This document shows, piece after piece, positions 47,258 through 57,113 of a stretch of DNA of 64,000 nt. Positions within the stretch are counted from its first letter, which is position 1, and every line of letters starts with the position of its first letter. Source of the stretch: Psychrobacter sp. NG25 (GTDB taxonomy: Bacteria; Pseudomonadota; Gammaproteobacteria; Pseudomonadales; Moraxellaceae); NCBI RefSeq assembly GCF_015234355.1, contig NZ_JADGMV010000001.1:124001-188000 (forward strand). Reading direction: 5' to 3'. The notes below the pieces were generated by a model that did no database searches, was not told where the DNA came from, and saw only the letters and a list, made by a program, of their open reading frames with translations. The position numbers and the translations under genes are program-made.

Positions 47258-49471
47258 TTATAGCTTCTCTTGAGGACTAAGCAACGCTTTCGGTTCAGCG
47301 CTCAGCATGACATAAGCAGCTTCATCGATGAAGGCTTCGTCTTCAGGTAACTCTGGACGTTCACTAGCCTTCATGCGACTGCGTTCTTCAAATTTTGCAT
47401 CCATTGCCGCTTGATAAGTATTCCAATTGGCATAAGGACGCTCACCAGTTGCGATAAGACGTTTGTTCTCAGCTTCCAACGAACGTTTTTCAATCAGTTG
47501 CATTTTGGCGCGGCGACTATTGATATCTAGCTGAATAGGTTTTTTCTCATCTTCCATATCACGAATATCATTTAGCGCTGATAAATAAACAAACTGTGGA
47601 TTTTGCTCTTGACGGATTTTGGATTGTTGATTGAGTGTCGCTAATGTATCGTTGGTAAACTTGCCTTCAGGCTTATAAGGGGCTGTTTTGATAGTATCCC
47701 ACGGTAAGGCTTTTTTCTGTGCGCGCTCACCAAAGGTAGCATCATCATAGATATTGACCAGTTCAACATCAGGCACCACGCCTTTATTCTGCGTACTACC
47801 ACCAGTAATACGGTAAAATTTACGCTGCGTTAAAGTGGCTGAGCCTAGCGCCAAACTATCCAATTGAATTTGGGCAGAGCCTTTACCTGTCGTCGTACTA
47901 CCGACGACCAGACCACGACCATAATCTTGAATAGCAGCCGCAAATATCTCACTGGCTGATGCAGATGCTAAGTTGGTAATGACCGTCATGTTGCCACTAT
48001 AAAGTTGCTCGCCACCATCATCGTCACGGTAGACTTGAATATTGCCGCGATTGTCACGAATTTGTACCATCGGCCCGCTCTTAATAAAGAAGCCAAGCAT
48101 TCTAGCAACTTCATCTAATGAGCCACCTGGGTTATTACGTAGATCAACAACCAAACCATCAATGTTTTCTTTATTGAGCTCTTTTAATGCTTTTTCAGTA
48201 TCAATACTAACGCTACGATAATCTTCACCGTTACGGCGGGCTTGATAATTCAGATAAAAACTTGGAATCTCAAGAACACCAATGCGTTTTGGTGTTTTAT
48301 CAATATTAGGACGCTGTACTTCTACAACGCGATGGGTAACACCTGACTCTTCTTGTTTAATAATATCACGGACGACCGTGACGTTACGGGCGCTAGCATC
48401 AGGAGTATTAGGCTGTCGTACTTTGATAGTCACTGAGGTTCCGCGCTTACCACGAATTAAACTCACAATCTCACGCGTTGACCAGCCAACCACATCGGTC
48501 ATGGTTTCACCGTCTTTTGCGATACCAACGATCAAATCATTAGGCTTGATTTGTCCAGATTTAGCCGCTGGACCGCCATCTACTAAAGTGACAATACGGG
48601 TATAATCTGGATTTTTACGGTCTGGACGGATAGAAACGCCAATCCCTTCTAGTTGTAAACTAGATTGAATCTGTAGCTCAGTCGCCTGAATAGGTGCATA
48701 GTAATTACTGTGTGGATCGTAAGTCAGCATTGCTGTATTTAGGACCGTTTCCATGATTTCATCGTTGGTAAGGCGTTTTGACTGCTCTTGCTGACGCGAT
48801 AAACGGTTTTGTAAAATTTCGCTCGGGGTACGCTGATCATTGCGAACCAGATCTTGTCCACGCGTAATATCTGGATTACTCAAAAACACTTCTTCTTTAG
48901 CTTTTTCGTCTTCTTGACCCAGTGTGATACTCATTAAACTAAACTTTAACTGGCGCGCCCAATAATCACGCTGCTCTTTCTTGGTTTTGAAATGATTGAG
49001 TTTTTCACGGTCGAGCACAATGGTGTCATTGCCAGTCAAGTCGATCTTCGTTTTTAGCATTTTACTTGCCATCGCAAAATACTCATTTGAACGTTTGCGA
49101 TATCGCTCGAAAACATATACGCCTGCAGATAAATCACCCTGTTTGAGACGAGCACCGAAGTCATCGGCATATTTTTTCTTAAACTCGTCGACATCAGACT
49201 GTAGAAATAGCGTATGGTTTGGATCAAGGCTATCAATATACATGGACAGAATCTCGCTACCCGTTTTGCTGTCGAGCGGCTGATTCAGATAATGACTACG
49301 GTCCAGCAATGCCGCTACTTGGCGAGTGGTGACTTTTTGTTCGGGAGTTTGTACGAAGCTTTCAGTGTTGGTATCGGCGACTGCCGTGCCATAGCTCTGG
49401 GTAAGAATAATACCAGCGATGCCCACTGACGCTGCACTGAGTAACCACTGTGCTGGTTGTTTTTTCATCAT
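47258..49471 (-). CDS. prc: Carboxy-terminal processing (tail-specific) protease
   Basis: 737 residues. N-terminal signal peptide (WLLSAASVGIAGIILTQS..AVA), the family's helical N-terminal domain (HYLNQPLDSKTGSEILSMYIDSLDPNHTLFLQSDVDEF), a PDZ domain (LEGIGVSIRPDRKNPDYTRIVTLVDGGPAAKSGQIKPNDLIVGIAKDG) and the S41 core (LVVDLRNNPGGSLDEVARMLGFF, then TNLASASASEIFAAAIQDYGRGLVVGSTTTGKGSAQ). The Ser in NLASASASEI and the Lys in TTGKGSAQ are the expected dyad. A periplasmic protease that removes C-terminal tails and damaged proteins, as E. coli Prc. AGGGA precedes the start. Confidence 0.95.
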   Translation of the reverse strand: MMKKQPAQWLLSAASVGIAGIILTQSYGTAVADTNTESFVQTPEQKVTTRQVAALLDRSHYLNQPLDSKTGSEILSMYIDSLDPNHTLFLQSDVDEFKKKYADDFGARLKQGDLSAGVYVFERYRKRSNEYFAMASKMLKTKIDLTGNDTIVLDREKLNHFKTKKEQRDYWARQLKFSLMSITLGQEDEKAKEEVFLSNPDITRGQDLVRNDQRTPSEILQNRLSRQQEQSKRLTNDEIMETVLNTAMLTYDPHSNYYAPIQATELQIQSSLQLEGIGVSIRPDRKNPDYTRIVTLVDGGPAAKSGQIKPNDLIVGIAKDGETMTDVVGWSTREIVSLIRGKRGTSVTIKVRQPNTPDASARNVTVVRDIIKQEESGVTHRVVEVQRPNIDKTPKRIGVLEIPSFYLNYQARRNGEDYRSVSIDTEKALKELNKENIDGLVVDLRNNPGGSLDEVARMLGFFIKSGPMVQIRDNRGNIQVYRDDDGGEQLYSGNMTVITNLASASASEIFAAAIQDYGRGLVVGSTTTGKGSAQIQLDSLALGSATLTQRKFYRITGGSTQNKGVVPDVELVNIYDDATFGERAQKKALPWDTIKTAPYKPEGKFTNDTLATLNQQSKIRQEQNPQFVYLSALNDIRDMEDEKKPIQLDINSRRAKMQLIEKRSLEAENKRLIATGERPYANWNTYQAAMDAKFEERSRMKASERPELPEDEAFIDEAAYVMLSAEPKALLSPQEKL

Positions 49472-49972
49472 ATATCCCTAGTTATTTTGCGTTAATAATA
49501 TTATTTGTTTTATAAAGATCAAAAGTGCTTAAATATCTCGCTACCTATAAATTTCATCTCTTCTGTACGTTAAAATATTTGTTACTGATAATGCTTGGTA
49601 GACATCTTACGATTACAGCGTCCTAATAATAGCCTCTAAACTTTGTCAAAAACTGCCAATACAATGTTCAAATAGTGTTCAAAATCAATCAATATTATCA
49701 TGAGCATTATGGTTCGACTGTCTCAAACTGTATAAGCAATATTACACGCTACACCTGCACATACCAAACTTTCTATGATATTTGTTGTGCATCATTATTT
49801 GGACATGTTGGTACTGCTCTAATGGCTATCCAAAAATTTATTTGAGTCGATACCTGTGCCACATTATGCTCAATTAATAATAGCTGTCATAATAAGACAG
49901 TTCTGATTCATCACTTGCTACTTTTAGCGCTACCCATCATATAACAATATATAACACCATAAGGATTACGCA
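49472..49972. other. Divergent intergenic region between prc and nagZ
   Basis: 501 bp with no reading frame that looks like a gene. It is AT-rich near 49490-49530 and must contain the promoters of both genes; no recognisable operator. Confidence 0.4.
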
Positions 49973-51058
49973 ATGTACGGCGTCTTAATGATTGATATCG
50001 ATAGTACCGCACTGACTGCTGAAGATGTTAGTTTACTCAAACAGGCACAAGTTGGCGGAGTAATTTTATTTGCTCGAAACGTGGCCGATGCTGCGCAAGT
50101 GCGATCCTTGTGCGATGACATACGCTATCACAACCCTGATATATTAATCGGTGTCGACCAAGAAGGCGGTCGGGTCGCGCGTCTGCGCCATGGCTTCACC
50201 CCTTTGCCAGCGATGGGCAAGCTTGGTGAATTATTCAACCAAGACCCTAGCCTTGCGCTGAGCCTTGCTTATGATTGTGGCTATCTAATGGCGACAGAAG
50301 TATTGGCCGTGGGTATCGACCTCAGTTTTGCACCAGTGCTTGATAGAGATGGTATCAGTCAAGTTATTGGTGATCGCAGCTTTCACAATGAACCACAAGC
50401 GATCACTGCCCTAGCGACACAGTTTATGCGCGGCATGAAAACGGCAGGTATGGCAACCACAGGCAAGCATTTCCCAGGACACGGTGCAGTTGCGCCTGAT
50501 TCACACGTGGCTGAGGCCATCGATACACGTAGTCTTGACGAGATTATGAATAGTGATATGCAGCCTTTTGCGCAAACGCTCACATCGCTTGATGCGTTAA
50601 TGCCTGCCCATGTTATTTTTTCACAAGTCGATGATAAGCCAGCAGGATTTTCTAAAATTTGGCTAAAAGACATCATTCGTAATCAGCTTGATTTTGATGG
50701 TGTTTTGTTCTCTGACGATCTATGCATGGCAGGTGCCCAAGCAGCAGGCGATATCAGTGCACGTGTAAAGGCGGCGATTGAGGCAGGGTGTGACATTGCA
50801 CTGGTTTGCAATGATCGAGTCGCAGCACATGAAGCGGCTCAAGCAGCTCAAGACCTACCTTATCCCAATCAAAACCGCATCAAAACCATGTGTGGTGACA
50901 TACCAGTATGGCAAGGGGATCTGGAATCTACTTGCCAGCAGTTTGAGTATTGGCAACAGGCCAAGCAAAATGTGACTCAGGCCTTTTTTAATCCTCAAGC
51001 TGATGAGCAAACATCTAATAATACCAATGAGCCAAAAGATCCTACTGACTATAAATAG
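49973..51058 (+). CDS. nagZ: Beta-N-acetylhexosaminidase (peptidoglycan recycling)
   Basis: 361 residues, GH3 family. Sequence blocks QVGGVILFARN near 27-36, IGVDQEGGRVARLR at 59-72, TTGKHFPGHGAVAPDSHVA at 163-180 (catalytic His and Asp loop) and GVLFSDDLCMAGA near 243-255 (nucleophile Asp). No signal peptide, as expected for cytoplasmic NagZ, which removes GlcNAc from anhydromuropeptides and so feeds the beta-lactamase induction signal. A short Gln/Asn/Thr tail extends the C-terminus. AAGGA lies seven bases before the ATG. Confidence 0.95.
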   Translation: MYGVLMIDIDSTALTAEDVSLLKQAQVGGVILFARNVADAAQVRSLCDDIRYHNPDILIGVDQEGGRVARLRHGFTPLPAMGKLGELFNQDPSLALSLAYDCGYLMATEVLAVGIDLSFAPVLDRDGISQVIGDRSFHNEPQAITALATQFMRGMKTAGMATTGKHFPGHGAVAPDSHVAEAIDTRSLDEIMNSDMQPFAQTLTSLDALMPAHVIFSQVDDKPAGFSKIWLKDIIRNQLDFDGVLFSDDLCMAGAQAAGDISARVKAAIEAGCDIALVCNDRVAAHEAAQAAQDLPYPNQNRIKTMCGDIPVWQGDLESTCQQFEYWQQAKQNVTQAFFNPQADEQTSNNTNEPKDPTDYK

Positions 51059-51085
51059 CTATCTATAATTTATAAACAACCAATT

Positions 51086-51119
51086 AAAAAACCGCACCTT
51101 ATCAAGGTGCGGTTTTTTA
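51086..51119. terminator. Bidirectional terminator between nagZ and the OmpA-domain gene
   Basis: AAAAAACCGCACCTT pairs with AAGGTGCGGTTTTTT; both flanks are rich in A/T and the neighbouring genes converge. Confidence 0.92.
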
Positions 51120-51152
51120 TCATCAATAGCGTTTTAATCGAACTGATATCAA

Positions 51153-52724
51153 TTAATTGGCTGGATCTACTGCCGTACCTTGAGTCGCATCATCACCGTC
51201 AGGCAATAAGTCATCGTTATCACTATCCAGTGGATTCAAGTCTGGGTCAAGCGCATCATTACCAATAATCATTCCATCGTTTGCACCAGTAGACTGATCA
51301 TCAACGACAAACTCAATACGGCGGTTGTGAAAACGACCCTGTTCGGTTGAGTTATCAGCGATAGGTTCTGATTCGCCCATGCCTTTTACTGTGAGTTTAT
51401 TGGCATCAACACCTTTAGAAACCAAGTACTGTTTGACAGATTCAGCACGTGCAAGAGACAACTGGTTATTATAGTCATCTGATGCTTGACCATCTGTATG
51501 ACCGACAATCATCAGTTTTATATCCGGTGCTTCGCTAATAATTTTAGCAGCACGGTCAAGCAACTCTTTATTGACCTCAGGAAGTGTCGCGTCATCTACA
51601 GTAAAATTGATAACCTGAATACTTAGCGCACGAGCCACATCACTTGGATCGGGATTGTCACCAAGATTTTTCATAGCATTATTTGCAGCAAACAAACTAC
51701 TTTCTATCTCATTTTTTAAGTCTAACGGTCTTTCTGCTTGTACCTTCATGGCTGGAGCAGCTGCTTTTAAGTCAGCGATCAGCTGGTCCAGTGCTAGTAC
51801 ATCAGACGTATTAACGGTGATAGTATCGCCTTCGATCAGCATGCTCGCATTTGGAACATTTTTGAGAATAGGCAAAATGGTCGTCAGCTGAGCTGTGGCC
51901 GGCATATCTATCGCAAATTTATCATCGACATCAGCACGGCATTTATTGGCTTCATCACCAAATGCAGCCGTGAGTGCATTCATCATGTTGGTCTGCAACG
52001 TCTCATCACCCACGCTCATCCGGCAAGCGTACAATTCGCTGTTTTCATCAGTGGCAATACGCAATGAAGCAAGCTCTACATTGCTGACACCAGCAACTTG
52101 CTGCGCCATCGCTGGTGTAGCGACAGGCTCGGGGTTTTCTTGGCAACCACGTAGTAAGGCCCAAGCCAATGCACCCAAAATAATCAAGCCAATAATTGGT
52201 AGTAGCGCTTTCAAAAAGCTGTCTTTTGGCTCGTCTTCACGTGGCAATGGTTCTGTAGTAGCTGTATTAGAAACAGGCACTTCAACCGCAGGCTCAGCGG
52301 CCAAGGTACTGACTGGTAAGACAGCGCTTGCCCATGTAGGAATGTGGTGCTGATAGCTGTCTAGATTATCATGTAAAAATTGTGGTACAGGCGTGGTACC
52401 TGCCAAGCTTTTTATTTCATGAAAAGCAAGTGGCGCGGCCATAGCAATGAGTCCGCGAGAGGCTGTCGCATCGACATTGTGCTTACCTGCTAGCTCACGA
52501 GCGATTTGATCACGTTGCGAGCTGTCTGTCCACACACGATCATAGAACTCTTGATCATCACGAGTAATACTCTCATTGGCAAAACGGTCATAGGTAGCAT
52601 TATCCGCTAGGCGGGCAGCAAAAATAGCGTAGAACTGCTCAAGTAGATTTTTTTTAGCTGGGCTACGATCATCCTCCAATACTGCTGGACTTACTGTTCG
52701 GGTCAAATGACTGGTAATATCCAT
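51153..52724 (-). CDS. DUF937-like N-terminal domain / TM / OmpA-like C-terminal protein
   Basis: 523 residues. Residues 25-140 (LLEQFYAIFAARL..., IARELAGKHNVDATASRGLIAMAAPLAFHEIKSLAG) look like the helical DUF937-type domain. One membrane segment is near 172-193 (LLPIIGLIILGALAWALLRG). The middle has a BON-like or SPOR-size domain with paired Cys (LYACRMSV, EANKCRADV). An OmpA/MotB peptidoglycan-binding domain follows (IMLIVGHTDGQ-like LMIVGHTDGQASDDYNNQLSLARAESVKQYL, GMGESEPIADN, FHNRRIEFVV), then an acidic tail. A GGGAG site lies seven bases before the ATG. The neighbour at 53201 is a paralogue that lacks the OmpA part. Confidence 0.85.
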   Translation of the reverse strand: MDITSHLTRTVSPAVLEDDRSPAKKNLLEQFYAIFAARLADNATYDRFANESITRDDQEFYDRVWTDSSQRDQIARELAGKHNVDATASRGLIAMAAPLAFHEIKSLAGTTPVPQFLHDNLDSYQHHIPTWASAVLPVSTLAAEPAVEVPVSNTATTEPLPREDEPKDSFLKALLPIIGLIILGALAWALLRGCQENPEPVATPAMAQQVAGVSNVELASLRIATDENSELYACRMSVGDETLQTNMMNALTAAFGDEANKCRADVDDKFAIDMPATAQLTTILPILKNVPNASMLIEGDTITVNTSDVLALDQLIADLKAAAPAMKVQAERPLDLKNEIESSLFAANNAMKNLGDNPDPSDVARALSIQVINFTVDDATLPEVNKELLDRAAKIISEAPDIKLMIVGHTDGQASDDYNNQLSLARAESVKQYLVSKGVDANKLTVKGMGESEPIADNSTEQGRFHNRRIEFVVDDQSTGANDGMIIGNDALDPDLNPLDSDNDDLLPDGDDATQGTAVDPAN

Positions 52725-52817
52725 AATATAACTCCCTATTTATTAATACCTGATTATAGGCTTAAAATACTTAAAAATATTGTTAGATAAGATTTTGATG
52801 ATAGATAGAAACCACAA

Positions 52818-52924
52818 TATAGTTAATTCTCTATAAAAGGGTCACAGCGTTCACTTCGCTTGAAGTATTACATATACATCTGCACTCGGCCGCCTTGTCT
52901 CTCTTTTAAGCTGAATCAACTATA
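52818..52924 (+). repeat. 107-bp dispersed element, copy C
   Basis: Begins TATAGTTAATTCTCTATAAAAG and ends TTTTAAGCTGAATCAACTATA. Very close to copies A and B. It lies between the two paralogous membrane-protein genes, upstream of the OmpA-domain gene. Confidence 0.88.
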
Positions 52925-53094
52925 GTTAGCATCATCCTAATTTGATGAGTAGATTCAGTTTTTCATTATTATAAAAGTATTAAATCAGCTTTAACAATCA
53001 ACACGTTGTTGTGCGAATGATACGTTAGGTAAGGTCGCCACTGTCACATATAAACCTATATCACACAATATCCAGTATCACACAGCACCTTAGA

Positions 53095-53129
53095 TAAAAA
53101 AATGGTGGTACGAGAAACTCATACCACCA
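53095..53129 (-). terminator. Terminator after the OmpA-less paralogue
   Basis: TGGTGGTA and TACCACCA arms around a loop; on the minus strand seven T follow. About 70 bp past the stop codon of the paralogue. Confidence 0.8.
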
Positions 53130-53200
53130 CATATTGCTCATCCACCTAAATTGTTAATCATAGAATGAGAACAATCAAACACCGCTTATTATCAAACCCC

Positions 53201-54796
53201 TTAGTTCCTAACTTGGGCAGGCTCAGCCATGATAATCGTACTTGCCATCTCGTCTACTTCTGATTCTGAAAAAGGACCTGATGGTCGGCTATTCGTAGGC
53301 GTATTGCTAGGAATATTACGAGTATTATTAACAGACTCATTCATAGCATTATTGTTCATACCACTATTAGGGGCTGGCAACATACGATCGCCAGTGTTGT
53401 CATCTGCTGCTTGGAACTCTCCAAAACCGCCATTGCTATCACCGTTACCATACTGATTATTTAAAGCAGCCTCACCGTTTACAAACTGATCACCCATCTC
53501 ATTCATTCCTGACATACCGTTCACGCTGTCATTGTTGCCATTATTGCCATTGTCAGGTAATGGCAGTGGCTCCTTGCTTTCTATTAGCATCGCTGGTGCT
53601 AATGTGCGGATGTCCGTGACCAGCCGTTGTAATAAAGTACTATCTGGCGCTGCTAACGTGAGGCGATCATTCTGTAATTCTAGACGTGCAAATGGTACCG
53701 CTCTGAGCATGTTTAAAATATTAGGCAGCATCTCCGTCGGTAGATTCGCCACACTATTGGCGACGCCTGCCCGCACTGTCAACTCACAAGTGCTCGCTTG
53801 CTGACCAAAACTGGTATTAAATGCTTGTTGCAATGCATTCTGTAGCGCTTCATCACCAACGACGGCGCTACAGCTAGTGAGTCCTCCGCTATTATCCATT
53901 CCCACAGTTAGCTCAACTGGCGTCAATACTTCTACAGGTGGTGCAGGCGCTGCGACAACAGGTACTGTCGCAATGGGCTCTACAGGTGGTACGTTGTTAG
54001 GCTTGATTAATAACGCCCAAGCGGCCAGCGCCATAGCAGCAATGGCTAGGACTAATAAAAACACCTTTACCAGTAAATCATTGCGTTGGTTACGGGTACG
54101 AACTTTGGCTTGCTTGATGCTACTATTTTCTGCCAAATGATGTGCTGACGGGTTGGCATGGATGGCACCCAAGTTAGCGCTAAGATCATCATTTGCTCTT
54201 TCTGTCTCAGTGCTATCTATATCAGCTGCTGTCACTGCACTTGTTGCGCTTGTCTCTACATCGGGCTTATCAAATTTATCTAAAACAGTATCAATCTCTA
54301 ATACAGGACTTACTTCCGCTATTGTTTTTGAACCTGACTCGTTGTTCAGACCTGAACTGGCGGTGATAATAGGTGCTGACCATATCGGTAAGTACTGACG
54401 CAGCGCCGCCTGCTCACCCTGCAAAAATGCTGGTAAAAACTGCCCATTGGCCAATATTTTTAGCTCACGATAAGCCAGTGGTGATGAATTGATAAGTAAC
54501 TCTGCTGTCATAGCCTCATCAATATGATGCGTAGCGGCGAGCTCTTGGATGATAGTCTGCTGTATCTCATGATCTTGCCATAGCTGCTTAAACAATGTCG
54601 TTTCTGTGCCATTGTTGGTCGATAGCAATTGATCCGTGCGAAGTAATTGCGAGTAAACCTGAGGCAAGGCGAGACGCGCGGCTAAAATGGCATAAAACTG
54701 CTCAAGTAGACTGACATGCGCCACACTATCTTTGCTATCACTCTGACCTAGTACAGCTGGGGTAACGGTTTTTTCTAACTGGTCGATAATACTCAT
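53201..54796 (-). CDS. Paralogue of the OmpA-domain membrane protein, without the OmpA domain
   Basis: 531 residues. Residues 25-150 are homologous to the N-terminal domain of the 51153 gene (LLEQFYAILAARLALPQVY..., ELAATHHIDEAMTAELLINSSPLAYRELKILANGQFLPAFLQG). A longer linker leads to one membrane segment (LLVKVFLLVLAIAAMALAAWALLI), then the paired-Cys middle domain (LTSCSAVVGDEALQNALQ, STCELTVRAG). Where the sister has OmpA, this one has a low-complexity Asn/Gly-rich stretch (for example NGNNGNNDSVNGMSGMNEMG) with Pro/Ser at the end. GAGG lies nine bases before the start. The role is unknown; loss of the peptidoglycan anchor or a separate function is inferred. Confidence 0.8.
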   Translation of the reverse strand: MSIIDQLEKTVTPAVLGQSDSKDSVAHVSLLEQFYAILAARLALPQVYSQLLRTDQLLSTNNGTETTLFKQLWQDHEIQQTIIQELAATHHIDEAMTAELLINSSPLAYRELKILANGQFLPAFLQGEQAALRQYLPIWSAPIITASSGLNNESGSKTIAEVSPVLEIDTVLDKFDKPDVETSATSAVTAADIDSTETERANDDLSANLGAIHANPSAHHLAENSSIKQAKVRTRNQRNDLLVKVFLLVLAIAAMALAAWALLIKPNNVPPVEPIATVPVVAAPAPPVEVLTPVELTVGMDNSGGLTSCSAVVGDEALQNALQQAFNTSFGQQASTCELTVRAGVANSVANLPTEMLPNILNMLRAVPFARLELQNDRLTLAAPDSTLLQRLVTDIRTLAPAMLIESKEPLPLPDNGNNGNNDSVNGMSGMNEMGDQFVNGEAALNNQYGNGDSNGGFGEFQAADDNTGDRMLPAPNSGMNNNAMNESVNNTRNIPSNTPTNSRPSGPFSESEVDEMASTIIMAEPAQVRN

Positions 54797-55164
54797 AGAT
54801 TATTGCCTCTTTCGGCCTTCGCTTTATACGTGTAAAAGAATTGAGTTTTTGTGTTGGTTTTGTCTGCTGACTGACGTCATTTTTAGCATACTTCTATCAT
54901 TGATGGCACTGTCACCATCAGTCTTATTTATTATCAGTCATCATTGTTAGCACTAGTTACTGTCATTATACGAAGCATTACTGATTCTGCCTGATACATT
55001 GTTATATTATTCACTATAACAGCCTGAAAATGCATTGTTTTGTCACACAATAAGTTTTCGTATCATCATAACTACTGTTAGTATGACTTCATTATTAATA
55101 TTCGACATTTAATCATTAATTATTGGTCATATGTAGGTTTTTACTCAGCCGTAACGCTTAGGCT
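54797..55164. other. Intergenic region upstream of the rhomboid gene
   Basis: 368 bp between divergent genes, with no gene evident. AT-rich around 54950-55010. Promoters of both genes are expected. Confidence 0.4.
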
Positions 55165-55848
55165 TTGAACATTGCCAGCATTTATAATACTGCCATTTAT
55201 AACATTGTCATACATCAGGCGCGGCCTAAGGATTTTCCTTTGTTCAATCATACGACCCTTATCATTATAATTACCGTTATTATCAGCTTATTAGCATGGC
55301 AAAATAAAGCGTTATTCAATCGACTTATTTTTTATCCACCAGCGGTAAATAATGGTCAATGGGATCGTTTTGTGACGCATGGTTTTATTCATGCCGATAG
55401 CATGCACCTGCTCTTCAACATGTTTACCTTGTACTTTTTTGGTCGCGCGATTGAAGGATTGTATCGGTCATTCTTATTCGGTTACGGTTTTGTGGTGTTC
55501 TACATATTGGCCATTATCATTGCGATGATTCCAAGCTACCTTAAGAATAAAAAAAATGCCAGCTACTTAAGTCTTGGTGCTTCGGGTGGTGTATCCGCCG
55601 TATTGTTCGCCTTTATTTTGCTAGCACCTTGGGAAAAAATCTATCTGTTTGCGGTCATTCCTATCCCTGCTATCTTATTTGCAGTCGCTTATGTCGCCTA
55701 TAGTATATATGCAGACAAACGCGGTGGCTCCAATATCAATCACATGGCACATTTGTGGGGTGGAGCATTTGGAGTAATAGCGACGATTGTACTAGAGCCA
55801 CGGGTATTATCACACTTTATCAATGCGCTATTGTCTCCTAGTTTCTAA
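55165..55848 (+). CDS. Rhomboid-family intramembrane serine protease
   Basis: Up to 227 residues with about six hydrophobic helices. The catalytic Ser is in SLGASGGVSA (Ser140 in this reading) and the catalytic His is in NHMAHLWGGAFG (His196); the HADSMHLLFNMFTLYFFG loop-1 segment is conserved with other rhomboids. No in-frame ATG precedes the conserved core. The TTG at 55165 gives this reading. A second TTG at 55240 has AAGGA seven bases upstream and begins just before the first helix, so the true start is uncertain. Confidence 0.85.
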   Translation: MNIASIYNTAIYNIVIHQARPKDFPLFNHTTLIIIITVIISLLAWQNKALFNRLIFYPPAVNNGQWDRFVTHGFIHADSMHLLFNMFTLYFFGRAIEGLYRSFLFGYGFVVFYILAIIIAMIPSYLKNKKNASYLSLGASGGVSAVLFAFILLAPWEKIYLFAVIPIPAILFAVAYVAYSIYADKRGGSNINHMAHLWGGAFGVIATIVLEPRVLSHFINALLSPSF

Positions 55849-55906
55849 ATAAATAGCTTTTTGATTGGAGATCATAACCAATGACACAAGACTACTTTTA
55901 ACTACC

Positions 55907-55970
55907 ATAGCTTTTAAAGATAATAGCTTTTGAAGACAATAGCTCTTAACGATAGTAGCTTTCTGAAATC
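55907..55970. repeat. Four tandem copies of a 16-bp degenerate unit
   Basis: ATAGCTTTTAAAGATA, ATAGCTTTTGAAGACA, ATAGCTCTTAACGATA and GTAGCTTTCTGAAATC follow directly, in the gap between the rhomboid gene and the phosphatase gene. Confidence 0.88.
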
Positions 55971-56048
55971 ATTGTAGAAAGTAGTTATCCTAGCCTTATC
56001 AGTTTCGTATTCTTCGACTTTATATATATTAAGATTTGATAGTTAATT

Positions 56049-57014
56049 ATGATTATAGATGTTATCGGTGATATTCACGGCTATGCAGATAAACTGGTCG
56101 GCCTGCTGCTACAGTTAGGGTATGTTCATAATGGTGAGTGCTTTATACCGCCAGCAGGTCGTCGAGCCCTGTTCATCGGTGATTTAATCGACCGCGGGTC
56201 GCAGCAAGTCGCGACATTAGAGATTGTCTTTGCCATGCTAGATGCCGATGTGGCTGATGCGGTAATGGGCAACCATGAATACAATGCGCTGGCTTTTGCC
56301 ACACCTGATCCTGATAGTCCTACTCAATATCTGCGCTCGCACAATGAGGTGCATACACGCCAACATGAAGCATTCTTAGCCGAACTACCATTTGGCTCAG
56401 AGAGCCATCAATATTGGCTACAGCGGTTATATGAAATTCCATTGTGGATTGAAACTGACTACGCTTGTTTTGTGCATGCCTGTTGGGATGTAGATAGTAT
56501 GGCGATGCTAAAACCATCATTGACCGATAATAACTGCCTAACGCCACACGGCTTAATCGCCACCGCCAAAGAAAACACTGCTCCATTCGACGCATTAGAG
56601 CGCGTATTAAAAGGTGTAGAAACCCCTCTGCCTGATGGTTTGGTCATGGTCGATAAGGAAGGTACTGAACGCTCACGTGTGCGGGTACGGTGGTGGCTTG
56701 ATGAGTTAGAGTCGCGCACACTGCATGAGATTTCTCGTGCGCCTTCATCAGCAATGGCTCAAATACCAAAAGATGCAATGGCCGAAAACATCGACTTTGC
56801 CCTAAAGACGCATAAACCTGTATTTGTCGGACATTATTGGTTAACTGGTATGCCCGAACCACTGAGCCAACAAGTCGCCTGTACCGACTATTCGGCGGCA
56901 GTAGACAGTGGCTATCTTACCTGCTATCAGCTCGATACCGAGCAGCCGCTACCATTACGAGCCAGCAACTTCATACAGTATCGCCATGATGAAAATATCC
57001 ATATAAACCCGTAA
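56049..57014 (+). CDS. Metallophosphoesterase of the ApaH/PrpE type
   Basis: 321 residues. Calcineurin-like metal motifs are complete: DVIGDIHGYADKL (D-x-H), FIGDLIDRGSQQ (GDxxDRG), VMGNHEYNAL (GNHE), and later FVHACWDVDS and VFVGHYWL (GH). The sequence is close to bis(5'-nucleosyl)-tetraphosphatase/serine-threonine phosphatase-like proteins such as PrpE, but whether it acts on Ap4A or phosphoprotein is not clear. No good ribosome site is visible before the ATG. The next genes, purE and purK, run in the same direction. Confidence 0.88.
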   Translation: MIIDVIGDIHGYADKLVGLLLQLGYVHNGECFIPPAGRRALFIGDLIDRGSQQVATLEIVFAMLDADVADAVMGNHEYNALAFATPDPDSPTQYLRSHNEVHTRQHEAFLAELPFGSESHQYWLQRLYEIPLWIETDYACFVHACWDVDSMAMLKPSLTDNNCLTPHGLIATAKENTAPFDALERVLKGVETPLPDGLVMVDKEGTERSRVRVRWWLDELESRTLHEISRAPSSAMAQIPKDAMAENIDFALKTHKPVFVGHYWLTGMPEPLSQQVACTDYSAAVDSGYLTCYQLDTEQPLPLRASNFIQYRHDENIHINP

Positions 57015-57113
57015 TATTAGCGATATTGATACCTCTATCGTATTAAACCGTAAACTTGGCTTTACGAAGGCGACTAAATTTTTGTATGATGGTCTTTTTG
57101 AGGATATCAACGC

